Under the pieces are notes generated by a model. The model had not been told where the DNA came from. It saw only the letters and a list, made by a program, of their open reading frames with translations, and did no database searches. The position numbers and the translations under genes were made by a program. Of a stretch of DNA of 64,000 nt, positions 48,239-56,103 are shown piece after piece (within the stretch, counting starts at the first letter, position 1; every line of letters begins with the position of its first letter). The stretch comes from Carboxydocella thermautotrophica (lineage in GTDB: Bacteria > Bacillota > GCA-003054495 > Carboxydocellales > Carboxydocellaceae), in assembly GCA_003054495.1 (NCBI GenBank), contig CP028514.1, positions 732,501 to 796,500 of the forward strand, written 5' to 3'.

Positions 48239-49120
48239 ATGAAAGTGCGTAAAGCGATTATTCCAGCGGCAGGTTTGGGAACCAGGTTTTTGCCTGCTAC
48301 CAAGGCCCAGCCCAAGGAGATGCTGCCTCTGGTGGATAAGCCCACCATTCAGTATGTGGTGGAGGAGGCGGTGGCTTCCGGGATCAAGGACATTATCATT
48401 GTCACCGGCCGGGGCAAACGGGCCATTGAGGACCATTTTGACCGCTCCATTGAGCTGGAGACTTTCCTGGAGGAAAAAGGTAAACTCGATTTGCTGAAAG
48501 AAGTGCGTTCCATCTCCGATATGGTGGATGTTCACTATGTTCGGCAAAAGGAGGCCAAAGGTCTGGGCCATGCCGTCTGGTGCGCCCGCCGCTTTATCGG
48601 CAATGAGCCCTTTGCTGTCATGCTGGGCGATGATATTGTGGTCGGGGAACCGCCCTGTCTGGCCCAGCTGCTGGAGGTCTATTACCAGACCGGGGAACCG
48701 GTGGTAGGAGTGCAACCGGTGCCTCTGGCTGATACCCGGAAATATGGCATTGTGGATGTGGAGCATACCGGTGGTAACTGCTTGCCGGTTCGGGACCTGG
48801 TGGAAAAACCTGACCCGGAGGTAGCTCCTTCCCGGCTGGCCATCATGGGCCGCTATGTCCTGACTCCGGATATTTTCCCTATCCTGGAGGCCCAGGAAAC
48901 AGGGGTAGGGGGCGAAATCCAGCTCACTGATGCCCTGCGCAAATTGAACCAGAAACGGCGCATTCATGCCTGCATTTTCACTGGCAAACGCTATGATGTT
49001 GGGGATAAGCTGGGCTATATTCAGGCTACGGTGGAACTGGCCTTGCGCCGCGAGGATTTGCGGGAACAGGTGGAAAAGTATCTGGAAGAACTGGTGGAGA
49101 AGAAAAAGGTGCTGTTGTAG
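48239..49120 (+). CDS. galU: UTP-glucose-1-phosphate uridylyltransferase
   Basis: A 293-residue nucleotidyltransferase. KAIIPAAGLGTRFLPATKAQPKEMLPLVDKPTIQYVVEEA is the GalU signature; the later FAVMLGDDIV metal site and GRYVLTPDIFPIL are present. It makes UDP-glucose, the substrate of GalE. ATG 48239 has a GGGGGGAG site; GTG 48230 is too close to it. Its TAG stop is the first part of a terminator hairpin that also occurs after the HEPN gene. Confidence 0.95.
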   Translation: MKVRKAIIPAAGLGTRFLPATKAQPKEMLPLVDKPTIQYVVEEAVASGIKDIIIVTGRGKRAIEDHFDRSIELETFLEEKGKLDLLKEVRSISDMVDVHYVRQKEAKGLGHAVWCARRFIGNEPFAVMLGDDIVVGEPPCLAQLLEVYYQTGEPVVGVQPVPLADTRKYGIVDVEHTGGNCLPVRDLVEKPDPEVAPSRLAIMGRYVLTPDIFPILEAQETGVGGEIQLTDALRKLNQKRRIHACIFTGKRYDVGDKLGYIQATVELALRREDLREQVEKYLEELVEKKKVLL

Positions 49121-49142
49121 CCTCAATTTGAGGCTATTTTTT
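49118..49142 (+). terminator. terminator of galU, left copy of a direct repeat
   Basis: TAGCCTCAA (49118-49126) pairs with TTGAGGCTA (49128-49136), followed by TTTTTT. The following bases through about 49164 are repeated after the HEPN gene. Confidence 0.85.
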
Positions 49143-49151
49143 CTGCAATTT

Positions 49152-49180
49152 TTGCTTGGATTTCCTGGATGTGCTATAAT
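49152..49180 (+). promoter_or_regulatory. promoter of the MNT/HEPN cassette
   Basis: TTGCTT at 49152-49157 and TATAAT at 49175-49180, spacer 17. It lies directly after the galU terminator. Confidence 0.7.
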
Positions 49181-49216
49181 AAAATTAAGCAGCTTAATCA
49201 AAAGGCAGTGATCAAA

Positions 49217-49531
49217 ATGAACGAAGATGTTATTCAAGAAATGGTGAATGCCATTCGGACAAAATTTAATCCAGAGCAAATAATAGTATTTGGTTCATGG
49301 GCTAGAGGAGAAGCAAATGAGGATAGTGATATAGACTTTTTAGTCATTATGCCTGATGAAATACCAAATAAGAGATTTTTACAAATAGAAATCAGAAAAG
49401 CTCTAAGAGGATTTGCTATCCCTAAAGATGTTGTAGTTCTGAGTAAAAATGAAATCTCCAAATATAAAAATATTAATGGGTTAGTATATAAAAACGCTCT
49501 TGAAGAGGGTAGAGTTTATTATGGAAGATAA
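49217..49531 (+). CDS. MNT-type nucleotidyltransferase, probable antitoxin
   Basis: A 104-residue minimal nucleotidyltransferase with the full GSX10DXD motif (GSWARGEANEDSDIDFLV). In characterised MntA/HepT pairs such a protein AMPylates and so silences the HEPN RNase. The frame is open from 49169, but the promoter -10 box lies inside that extension, so ATG 49217 is the start. It overlaps the HEPN start by 11 bases. Base composition is more AT-rich than galU. Confidence 0.88.
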   Translation: MNEDVIQEMVNAIRTKFNPEQIIVFGSWARGEANEDSDIDFLVIMPDEIPNKRFLQIEIRKALRGFAIPKDVVVLSKNEISKYKNINGLVYKNALEEGRVYYGR

Positions 49532-49922
49532 CCTTATTTATACAAAATGGCTCAATTATGCAAATGAAGACATCCGAACTGCAAAAGCCATAATTAAAGA
49601 AGATTTACCAGCTAGAAATGCCTGTTATATGGCCCAGCAATGTGCTGAGAAAAGCCTAAAAGCTTTATTATTAAAATTTAAAATTCCTTTTAAAAAATCT
49701 CATGACCTGGCATATTTGGCAGAATTGTTACCGAGGGAATATGCAAACACCTTTTTAGAATTTGACCTTGAATGGCTCACAGAATGGTGTGTTGAAGGTC
49801 GATATCCGGGAGATTACCCGGAAGCTGATAGAGAGGATGCAATGTTAGCCATTAATATAGCCGAAGCAGTTTACCATTTAGCATATAAGATCCTTACAGA
49901 ACAAAAAATAATTATTAGTTAG
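49521..49922 (+). CDS. HEPN-domain protein, probable toxin partner
   Basis: A 133-residue HEPN protein: WLNYANEDIRTAKAIIKEDLPARNACYMAQQCAEKSLKALL, then KSHDLAYLAELLP and the typical tail GRYPGDYPEADREDAMLAINIAE. The classic HepT RX4HXY motif is not evident; this belongs to the broader HEPN (PF05168-like) group, where RNase activity is not certain. ATG 49521 follows GAGGGTAGAG and overlaps the MNT gene. The pair is likely a toxin-antitoxin module. Confidence 0.85.
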   Translation: MEDNLIYTKWLNYANEDIRTAKAIIKEDLPARNACYMAQQCAEKSLKALLLKFKIPFKKSHDLAYLAELLPREYANTFLEFDLEWLTEWCVEGRYPGDYPEADREDAMLAINIAEAVYHLAYKILTEQKIIIS

Positions 49923-49945
49923 CCTCAACTTGAGGCTATTTTTTC
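49920..49945 (+). terminator. terminator of the HEPN gene, right copy of the direct repeat
   Basis: TAGCCTCAA (49920-49928, starting at the stop codon) pairs with TTGAGGCTA (49930-49938), then TTTTTT and the same downstream text as at 49118 with a short internal insertion. Confidence 0.85.
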
Positions 49946-50048
49946 TGCATTTTTTGCATTTTTTTGCTTGAAATTCCCAGAATTGAATAGAAAAATTCGC
50001 CAGAGTTTGGTATAATATTTCTAAATTAGTATCTAAGGAGGTAGCATT

Positions 50049-50987
50049 TTGGCAACAAAAGTTTTAGTTACCGGTGGGGCCGGTTTTATTGGCTCCCACT
50101 TGACCGAAGCTTTGTTGGAACAGGGCTATGAAGTAACAGTAGCAGACAACTTGAGCACAGGCAAGTTGCTTAATTTACCTCATAAAGGGGAAAATTTTCA
50201 CAAACTTGACATCACCGCTCCCGAATTTCGGCAGCTGGTACGAGAACTCAAACCCCGTTATATCTTCCACCAGGCGGCGCAAATCGATGTCCAGACCTCC
50301 CTGGCTGATCCCATCCTGGATGCTAAAGTCAATATCCTGGGCACCCTCAATGTCCTGGAAGCCTGCCGTGAGGCAGGGGTGGAAAAGCTGATCTATGCCT
50401 CTTCCGCTGCGGTCTTCGGGGAACCTCAGTATCTGGGCATCGATGAAGCTCATCCGGTAGAACCCCTTGCTCCCTATGGCGTCTCCAAGCATACTCCTGA
50501 ACATTACCTGGCCCTCTATGGCCAGCTTTATGGCCTGCGCTGGACTGCCCTGCGCTATGCCAATGTTTATGGTCCCCGCCAGGATGCCTCCGGTGAGGGC
50601 GGGGTGGTGGCCATTTTCACCGACCGCCTGTTAAAAGGCCAGGAGCCGGTGATTTATGGCGATGGCCAGCAGACCCGGGATTTCATCTATGTTGCTGACG
50701 TGGTAGCTGCCAACCTGTCCGCTCTGGAACGGGGCGATGGCGGGATCTACAATATCGGCACTGGACAGGCTACCAGTGTGCTGGAGCTTTACCGGACTCT
50801 GGCGGAGCTGTTGCGCGAGTCAGGAGAAAGGGAGGTACCGTCCTACCGGCTGGCTCCGGCCCGGCCGGGCGATATCCGCCACAGCTATTTTAATCCACAG
50901 CGGGCAGAACAGGAACTGGACTGGCGAGCCCGTTACAGTTTGCGTCAGGGATTGGAGCTGATGCTGGCATGTCTCAGGGCCGATTAG
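50049..50987 (+). CDS. NAD-dependent sugar-nucleotide epimerase/dehydratase
   Basis: A 312-residue extended SDR: VLVTGGAGFIGSHLTEALL, DNLSTGKLLNL, ASSAAVFGEPQ and the catalytic YGVSKHTPEHYL near residue 148. It resembles the UDP-glucose/UDP-GlcNAc 4-epimerase group, distinct from galE upstream. The TTG start at 50049 follows AAGGAGG. Its end overlaps murJ by 19 bases, so the two are coupled. Exact substrate unknown. Confidence 0.88.
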   Translation: MATKVLVTGGAGFIGSHLTEALLEQGYEVTVADNLSTGKLLNLPHKGENFHKLDITAPEFRQLVRELKPRYIFHQAAQIDVQTSLADPILDAKVNILGTLNVLEACREAGVEKLIYASSAAVFGEPQYLGIDEAHPVEPLAPYGVSKHTPEHYLALYGQLYGLRWTALRYANVYGPRQDASGEGGVVAIFTDRLLKGQEPVIYGDGQQTRDFIYVADVVAANLSALERGDGGIYNIGTGQATSVLELYRTLAELLRESGEREVPSYRLAPARPGDIRHSYFNPQRAEQELDWRARYSLRQGLELMLACLRAD

Positions 50988-52528
50988 CCAGAGCAGCTGC
51001 CGGCATGGTAGTGGTCAGCCTGCTCAGCAAGATCCTGGGTTTTGGCCGGGAAACGGTGATTGCCGCCCAGCTGGGGGCGACAGCGGCCGGGGATGCCTTC
51101 AAGGTGGCATCCTTTATCCCGATGATGCTGTTTAACATCATCGCGGCTGCTCTGGGCAACACCTTTATACCCCTGCTGACTGAACTGGAAACCAGCCGGG
51201 GGGAGAAAGAACTAAACCGCTATGTCGCCAATGTCACCAACTCCATCACTGTTATTGCCCTGGTCTTCGCCGGGCTGGGCATGCTCCTCAATCCCTGGTT
51301 GGTGAAACTGATTGCACCCGGCTTTAAGGCCGAAACCTATCAGCTTACAGTGGAACTGGTCTACTGGTTAATGCCCTGTATTGTGCTGCTGGGCTTTATT
51401 GGCCTGACCACCGGTTACCTCAATTTCCGCCATGTCTTTGCCAGGCCTCTGCTGGGCGGGGTGGTATTTAATATCATCATTATCGCCGGCCTGATTTTGC
51501 TGGTGCCCTGGCTGGGAGTGCAGGGAGCAGTGCTGGCCTTGCTGCTGGCCTATGGCGGCCAGGTGCTCTACCAGCTGGCGGTAGCAATCAGGTACGGTTT
51601 TCGCTTTCGGCCTGTCCTGGACTGGCGGGAACCATACCTGAAGCGGATGCTCAAACTGGCGGTGCCGGTGATTATCGGGACCGCAGTCTGGACGGTATCT
51701 ACCCTGGTGGACCGCATTTTTGCCAGTTCCCTGGCCGAAGGCAGCATTTCTGCCCTGGACTATGCTGCCCGGTTGAACAGCTTTGCCCTCGGTCTCTTTG
51801 TTTCTGCTATTGCCAGTGTCTATTTTCCTACCCTATCCCGGGCCGGTGCAGCCCGGGACTGGGGGGCTTTCAACGACCATTTGTTGCGGGCTATTAACAT
51901 TAACATCTATATTATCCTGCCCATGGCGGTGGGATTGCTGGTGCTGGCTCAGCCCATAGTGCGGCTGCTCTTTGAACGGGGGGCTTTTGACAGCAGGGCT
52001 ACAGCCATGACTGCCGAAGCGCTGGCCTTTTTGTCCCTGGGTTTGCTGGCTTTTGCCCTGCGGGAGATTTTTAGCCGGGCCTTTTATTCCCTGCAGGATA
52101 CGCTTACTCCGTTGACTAACGGGATCATGACGGTGTTGCTGAACGTGGGCCTCAATGCGATCCTGGTCAGGCTGATGGGCCTGAGTGGTATCGCTTTGGC
52201 TACTTCCCTGGCTTCCAATCTGATGATCCTCTACCTGGGCTGGCGCTTGAAAGGCAAGGCGCCCCGGCTCAGCTACCGCCCTGTCTGGATAGCAGCAGGC
52301 AAAGGGGTGGTGGCAGTGCTGGCCATGGCCCTGGCTGTGAAGGGCTGCGACCTGCTGCTGGCCCGCTGGGGCAGTCAGCACTGGGGCCTGGTCCTGCGGG
52401 TAGGACTGGATATTGTCCTGGGGGCAGGGGTGTATTTTCTGGCTCTCTGGTGGTTAAAGGTGACGGAATTGCAGGAGCTTTTAAGCTGGGCGGGAAAAAA
52501 ATTAAAAATTTCCTTCTTAAAGGTTTAA
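50969..52528 (+). CDS. murJ: MurJ/MviN-family lipid flippase
   Basis: A 519-residue membrane protein with about 14 helices and the MurJ start ARAAAGMVVVSLLSKILGFGRETVIAAQLGAT, DAFKVASFIP, and later RIFASSLAEGSISALDYAARL and FSRAFYSLQDTLTPL. MurJ flips lipid II. Because no Wzx flippase is seen in this exopolysaccharide locus, it could instead, or also, flip the repeat unit (inference). The ATG lies inside the epimerase gene. Confidence 0.9.
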   Translation: MSQGRLARAAAGMVVVSLLSKILGFGRETVIAAQLGATAAGDAFKVASFIPMMLFNIIAAALGNTFIPLLTELETSRGEKELNRYVANVTNSITVIALVFAGLGMLLNPWLVKLIAPGFKAETYQLTVELVYWLMPCIVLLGFIGLTTGYLNFRHVFARPLLGGVVFNIIIIAGLILLVPWLGVQGAVLALLLAYGGQVLYQLAVAIRYGFRFRPVLDWREPYLKRMLKLAVPVIIGTAVWTVSTLVDRIFASSLAEGSISALDYAARLNSFALGLFVSAIASVYFPTLSRAGAARDWGAFNDHLLRAININIYIILPMAVGLLVLAQPIVRLLFERGAFDSRATAMTAEALAFLSLGLLAFALREIFSRAFYSLQDTLTPLTNGIMTVLLNVGLNAILVRLMGLSGIALATSLASNLMILYLGWRLKGKAPRLSYRPVWIAAGKGVVAVLAMALAVKGCDLLLARWGSQHWGLVLRVGLDIVLGAGVYFLALWWLKVTELQELLSWAGKKLKISFLKV

Positions 52529-52587
52529 ACTTTATGGCTTCTGCATATCCTATATAAGGGAACTTTTATTTAAAGGAGTTGGGAGTC

Positions 52588-53016
52588 GTGAAAGGAAAAG
52601 GCAGAAAACTGAAAAAACTCATTCTGGACATGCAAGGTCAACTGAGTGAACGTCTGGAAGCCCTGGCCGATGAGGAAAAGAAGCTGAAAAAGGCTTTGGA
52701 ATATCTGGCCAAAGGGGTTGAAATTCTGGATGAGTTGGAAGAAGCTCAGGCCAGAAAGCGGGCGCGGACGCCGCGGGCCCATGATCCCAATTCACTGGGG
52801 GGCAAGGACCTGCGGGCCAAGGTGGTGGAAGTTTTGCAAAACTCCCCCATGCCCCTGGCGGCAGCCCAGATTCTGCAGAGCCTTACTGATCAGGGCCTGA
52901 CTCCTCGTAGCAAGGATTTGCTCCTGGTTTATCTGGCTGAGATGGCCAAGCAGGGGGAAATCGTGCGGCCGCGGCGGGGTTATTACACTGTGCCTGAGGC
53001 TATGGAAAATGTCTAG
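52588..53016 (+). CDS. hypothetical protein: coiled coil plus winged-helix-like domain
   Basis: A 142-residue protein. Residues 1-60 form a charged coiled coil (LILDMQGQLSERLEALADEE, then a Lys/Glu-rich helix); residues 72-140 look like a winged helix (LRAKVVEVLQNSPMPLAAAQ, then YLAEMAKQGEIVRPRRGYYT). It may be a DNA-binding or structural protein; no family name is recognised. GTG 52588 has AAAGGAG at good distance; the TTG 52579 does not. It overlaps the GerM gene by eight bases. Confidence 0.7.
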   Translation: MKGKGRKLKKLILDMQGQLSERLEALADEEKKLKKALEYLAKGVEILDELEEAQARKRARTPRAHDPNSLGGKDLRAKVVEVLQNSPMPLAAAQILQSLTDQGLTPRSKDLLLVYLAEMAKQGEIVRPRRGYYTVPEAMENV

Positions 53017-53539
53017 GTTCTGGCAGTGGACAGCCATTATTGCCGCCCTGGTGCTGCTGGGCGGTTGTCTGGGCCGGCCGCAGGCCGGCTCACCCCCTGC
53101 TGCGCCTCCGAATACGGTGACCCGGGAAATCACGTTGTACTTTGCTGATATGCAGGCGGAAAAGGTAACCCCGGAGCGCCGCCAGGTGCAGGTTGAGCCG
53201 GACCAGGCTCTGGTACCGGTGATTGTGCAGGAATTGATCAATGGCCCGCGGGTAAAAGGCCATTTTCCCACTATTCCTCCTGGGACCCGCTTGCTGGACT
53301 GGAAACTGGAAAAGGGACTGCTTACCCTCAATTTTTCCCGGGAGATTCAGGTCAACCATCCGGGTGGGACGGCCGGGGAAGCCATGACCATCTATTCCCT
53401 GGTTACCAGCCTGACTGAACTGCCGGAAGTGCGGGAAGTGCAGTTTCTGGTGGAAGGGGAAAAGAATGAAGCCATCTGGGGCCACGCTGATACCACCCGC
53501 CCGTTTAAACGCAATCCCGACATGATCGATAAACCCTGA
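53009..53539 (+). CDS. GerMN-domain lipoprotein
   Basis: A 176-residue lipoprotein. The signal peptide ends in the lipobox LLGGC (Cys near residue 20), then a Pro-rich linker and a GerMN (sporulation/spore germination) domain: EITLYFADMQAEKVTPERRQ, VIVQELINGP, GTRLLDWKLEKGLLTLNFSRE and GEAMTIYSLVTSLTELPEV. GerM-type proteins act at the outer side of the membrane in sporulation and germination. A terminator follows. Confidence 0.88.
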   Translation: MSRFWQWTAIIAALVLLGGCLGRPQAGSPPAAPPNTVTREITLYFADMQAEKVTPERRQVQVEPDQALVPVIVQELINGPRVKGHFPTIPPGTRLLDWKLEKGLLTLNFSREIQVNHPGGTAGEAMTIYSLVTSLTELPEVREVQFLVEGEKNEAIWGHADTTRPFKRNPDMIDKP

Positions 53540-53570
53540 CAGGTCGAGGGAATCGACCTGTTTCTTTTTT
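53540..53570 (+). terminator. terminator after the GerMN lipoprotein gene
   Basis: CAGGTCG pairs with CGACCTG (53540-53560), followed by a T-rich run. Confidence 0.7.
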
Positions 53571-53571
53571 A

Positions 53572-53601
53572 TTGACCTGGTCCGGCTGGAATGCGTAAAA
53601 T
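53572..53601 (+). promoter_or_regulatory. promoter before the Trp-rich membrane protein gene
   Basis: TTGACC at 53572-53577 and TAAAAT at 53596-53601, spacer 18 bases. Confidence 0.6.
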
Positions 53602-53622
53602 AGAGGCAGGAGGTATAAAACG

Positions 53623-53919
53623 ATGTTTTTTCTCCTGGATTTTACCGCTCTGGCTTTGCTGCTGGAGGAAAGGCTGGAAGCTATATATATCTGGCGGGAT
53701 TTCTGGGACCGGCTGGCCGGTCTGGGCCTGATGCTGGCTCTGGCCTGGTGGTTGCTGGCCTGGCGCTGGGGCTGGAGCTGGTGGCAGGCAGGGGCTGGTT
53801 TACTCTGGCTGGCCCAGGCGGGCTATCTGAAATGGCGCCTGGAGGGCCGGCGCCTTTCGCCCTGGTGGCTGGCGGCAGGTACCTGGCTGGCCCATGCGGG
53901 AAGGGGGTTTTGGGGCTGA
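53623..53919 (+). CDS. small Trp-rich membrane protein
   Basis: A 98-residue protein with two or three hydrophobic segments and 15 tryptophans, an extreme proportion. It has an AGGAGG site and its own promoter. Its stop overlaps the start region of the YdcF-like gene, so the two are co-expressed. No family recognised; it may assist the YdcF-like protein in the membrane. Confidence 0.65.
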   Translation: MFFLLDFTALALLLEERLEAIYIWRDFWDRLAGLGLMLALAWWLLAWRWGWSWWQAGAGLLWLAQAGYLKWRLEGRRLSPWWLAAGTWLAHAGRGFWG

Positions 53920-54506
53920 AACAATGGGAAAAAATCGGACGTTTGTTACTGGCTTTGCTGGCCAGCTGGTACCTGACCTTGCTGGGACTGGTCATATGGC
54001 AGGGGGAAAAGGCGCAACCTGGGCGGGGAGACGTGATCATCGTCCTGGGGGCCAAACTCTGGAATGGTAAGCCCAGCCCCATCCTGGCAGAAAGGCTGAA
54101 AGTGGCGGCAGACCTGTACCGGCAGGGGCTGGCGGGGAAAGTGATTGTCAGTGGCGGCCTGGACCAGGGCCAGAAACTGACCGAGGCTCTGGCTATGGCC
54201 CAGTGGCTGAGAGAACACGGTGTCAGGGCAGAGGATATTATTACCGATGAGGTTTCCACCAGCACCTGGGAGAATGTGCTTAACAGCCAGCGCCTGATGC
54301 AACAGCATGGCTGGCAGCGGGCCATACTGGTTACCAACAACTTTCATCTCTTCCGGGCGGGTCTTACTGCCCGGTGGCTGGGAATGACCTACTCCCTGGC
54401 GGCCGCTCCCATGCCTTTTGACTGGTGGACTGTCAGTAAGTATTACCTGCGGGAGCCTGTTGCCCTGACTTATTACCTGTTTTTTGTTTTCGGCAAAACC
54501 ATTTAA
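53910..54506 (+). CDS. YdcF-like (DUF218) membrane-anchored protein
   Basis: A 198-residue protein: one N-terminal membrane helix (LLLALLASWYLTLLGLVIW) and a DUF218 domain with DVIIVLGAKLWNGKPSPILAERL, VIVSGGLDQGQ, ISTSTWENVLNS-like EVSTSTWENVLNSQRL and AILVTNNFHLFRA. The YdcF/SanA/ElyC group is tied to envelope biogenesis; the reaction is unclear. The frame is open from 53748 inside the previous gene, but GGAAGGGGG supports TTG 53910. Confidence 0.82.
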   Translation: MGLKQWEKIGRLLLALLASWYLTLLGLVIWQGEKAQPGRGDVIIVLGAKLWNGKPSPILAERLKVAADLYRQGLAGKVIVSGGLDQGQKLTEALAMAQWLREHGVRAEDIITDEVSTSTWENVLNSQRLMQQHGWQRAILVTNNFHLFRAGLTARWLGMTYSLAAAPMPFDWWTVSKYYLREPVALTYYLFFVFGKTI

Positions 54507-54616
54507 CCCCATGCACCGACAGTTCGGGGCCTTTTCTGCCAGTTTGGCCCTTTCGCACTTTAACTATCCGGGCAAATAACTATAATAAGGGTAGGATAAG
54601 ATAGGGGGAAAAAGCT

Positions 54617-55297
54617 GTGCGCGTACTGGTAAAAGATATAATGACCCGGGGTGTTATCAAACTGGACAAGAACAGCACTTTGCAGGAAGTGGCCAAACTC
54701 TTTGCCGAGCGCATGATTGACGGGGCGCCGGTGGTGGAAAACAAAAAGGTGGCCGGGGTTTTAACCAAAACCCATCTTTTGCGGGCCATGGCCCAGGGAC
54801 TGGCTCTGGATACCCCCATCGAAGCCCTGATGTCCCGCAATGTCATTACCATTAACCAGATGATGCCGGCCGAGGAGGCCATGGCTATCCCGGTAGGGCG
54901 ATTGCCAGTGGTCAATGACCGGGGGGAACTGGTGGGCTGGTTGACCAGGACCGACCTGGCCAATGCCTTCAGTGAAAAATACAAATTTTTCACCCAGGAT
55001 CTGATAGCTGTGCTGGATTCTTTGCCCTATGCCCTGGTGGCGGTGGACCGGGAGGGGCGCATTACCACCATCAACCGGGCTGCCTGTGAGCTCTGCGGAG
55101 TAGAGGCTGAGGATGCCCTGGAGCAGCCAGTTCAGGAAGTCTTTAACTGTCCTGATCTTTTGAAAGTAGCTAGAAATGGCATTGCTTTGTATAATCAAAA
55201 ATTGCAGATCAATAACCGTCCCGTTCTGGCTAATTATTTTCCTGTTTTAGCAGAAGAAAAGTTGATTGGAGCAGTGGCTTTGTTGCATAATTTATAA
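54617..55297 (+). CDS. CBS-pair protein with PAS domain
   Basis: A 226-residue soluble protein. Two CBS motifs (about 7-55 and 63-118: IMTRGVIKLDKNSTLQEVAK; MSRNVITINQMMPAEEAM) are followed by a PAS domain (DLIAVLDSLPYALVAVDREG onward). CBS pairs bind adenine nucleotides or, in some cases, c-di-AMP; PAS domains sense small ligands. There is no output domain, so it would act through a partner. GTG 54617 follows GGGGG; TATAAT at 54581 is a likely -10. Confidence 0.85.
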   Translation: MRVLVKDIMTRGVIKLDKNSTLQEVAKLFAERMIDGAPVVENKKVAGVLTKTHLLRAMAQGLALDTPIEALMSRNVITINQMMPAEEAMAIPVGRLPVVNDRGELVGWLTRTDLANAFSEKYKFFTQDLIAVLDSLPYALVAVDREGRITTINRAACELCGVEAEDALEQPVQEVFNCPDLLKVARNGIALYNQKLQINNRPVLANYFPVLAEEKLIGAVALLHNL

Positions 55298-55325
55298 TAG
55301 AGAAACAGGAAAGGGGAGAATGAGG

Positions 55326-55433
55326 ATGATCTTAAAAGGCTTAATCGGATTGTTTGTGACAGGCTTTACCGCTTATGTGTTTACGGCCATGCTCTTTATC
55401 CCTGACCGCAGCAGCAAGTTTTACCACAGATAA
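55326..55433 (+). CDS. 35-residue single-pass membrane peptide
   Basis: ATG 55326 has AAGGGGAG at eight bases. The 35-residue product is one hydrophobic helix (LIGLFVTGFTAYVFTAMLF) with a charged tail (PDRSSKFYHR). It begins 28 bases after the CBS-PAS gene and likely shares its transcript. I do not recognise a family; such peptides often modulate a membrane partner. Confidence 0.55.
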   Translation: MILKGLIGLFVTGFTAYVFTAMLFIPDRSSKFYHR

Positions 55434-55448
55434 GCAAGGGAGCAGGGG

Positions 55449-55477
55449 TTGACCCTGCTGGCACTCCTCGCTATAAT
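55449..55477 (+). promoter_or_regulatory. promoter of tRNA-Ala
   Basis: TTGACC at 55449-55454 and TATAAT at 55472-55477, spacer 17, 21 bases before the tRNA. Confidence 0.75.
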
Positions 55478-55497
55478 AAATGATGTTGAGCAAAAGT

Positions 55498-55573
55498 GGG
55501 CGTGTAGCTCAGCTGGGAGAGCGCCAGAATCGCACTCTGGAGGTCGTGGGTTCAAGTCCCATCACGTCCACCA
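55498..55573 (+). tRNA. tRNA-Ala, anticodon CGC
   Basis: A 76-base cloverleaf with encoded CCA (55571-55573). Acceptor GGGCGTG pairs with CACGTCC and includes the G3-U70 wobble that marks alanine tRNAs. The anticodon stem CCAGA/TCTGG encloses ATCGCAC, so the anticodon is CGC (codon GCG). T-arm GTGGG/CCCAT with TTCAAGT is normal. No hairpin follows; a T-run comes directly after the CCA. Confidence 0.95.
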
Positions 55574-55593
55574 ATTTTTTTGGAGGGTTGTTT

Positions 55594-55842
55594 GTGCCCG
55601 AGATTGCCAGATTTTATGGTATCGTTATTAAAATGTTTTTTAATGATCATTTGCCTCCCCATTTTCATGCTATTTATGGGGAGAGGGTAGGGATGTTTGA
55701 AATTTCTACTCTCGAAATGATCGAAGGAGATTTACCTAACCGAGCAATAAAGTTAGTTAAAGAATGGGCTGAAAAATATCAGACTGAGTTAATGGCAATG
55801 TGGAATAATCAAGAGTTTCGTAGGTTAGAAGGTCTTGAATAA
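55594..55842 (+). CDS. DUF4160 protein, probable small-module component
   Basis: An 82-residue protein: PEIARFYGIVIKMFFNDHLPPHFHAIYGE is the DUF4160 signature (the HxPHFH block), and the tail ends KLVKEWAEKYQTELMAMWNN. A longer frame starts at 55480, but its first residues are read through the tRNA gene and are a well-known false N-terminus; GTG 55594 follows TTGGAGGG. DUF4160 is typically paired with DUF2442, as here, in putative toxin-antitoxin-like modules. Confidence 0.87.
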   Translation: MPEIARFYGIVIKMFFNDHLPPHFHAIYGERVGMFEISTLEMIEGDLPNRAIKLVKEWAEKYQTELMAMWNNQEFRRLEGLE

Positions 55843-55854
55843 GGGGGTAGGGAG

Positions 55855-56103
55855 ATGTACCCTAAAGTTAAGGAAGTTAAGGCTAGTTCGGATTATACCC
55901 TCTTAATTACTTTTGACAATGGTAAGAAAAAAATTTACGACTTTAGTCCTTTATTAGATCAAGACAATTTTTTAGACCTTAAAAACATAGCTCTTTTTAA
56001 AGCGGCTCAAGTAGATGCAGGTGGCTATGGAGTTACCTGGCCCAATGGGGCGGATATCAGTGAATACGCCCTCTGGGTCGACGGAAAGGAAATAAAAGAC
56101 TGA
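55855..56103 (+). CDS. DUF2442 protein, partner of DUF4160
   Basis: An 82-residue protein: YPKVKEVKASSDYTLLITFDNGKKKIYDFSPLL and, near the end, AGGYGVTWPNGADISEYALW, the DUF2442 pattern. It begins 12 bases after the DUF4160 gene with an AGGGGGTAGGGAG site. The pair is probably one functional unit; which member might be toxic is unknown. Confidence 0.87.
   Translation: MYPKVKEVKASSDYTLLITFDNGKKKIYDFSPLLDQDNFLDLKNIALFKAAQVDAGGYGVTWPNGADISEYALWVDGKEIKD

Noticed and set aside
55480-55593. N-terminal extension of the DUF4160 frame (residues such as VAQLGERQNRTLEVVGSSP)
   Set aside because: This text is a translation of the tRNA-Ala gene and a common annotation artefact; the real start is GTG 55594.
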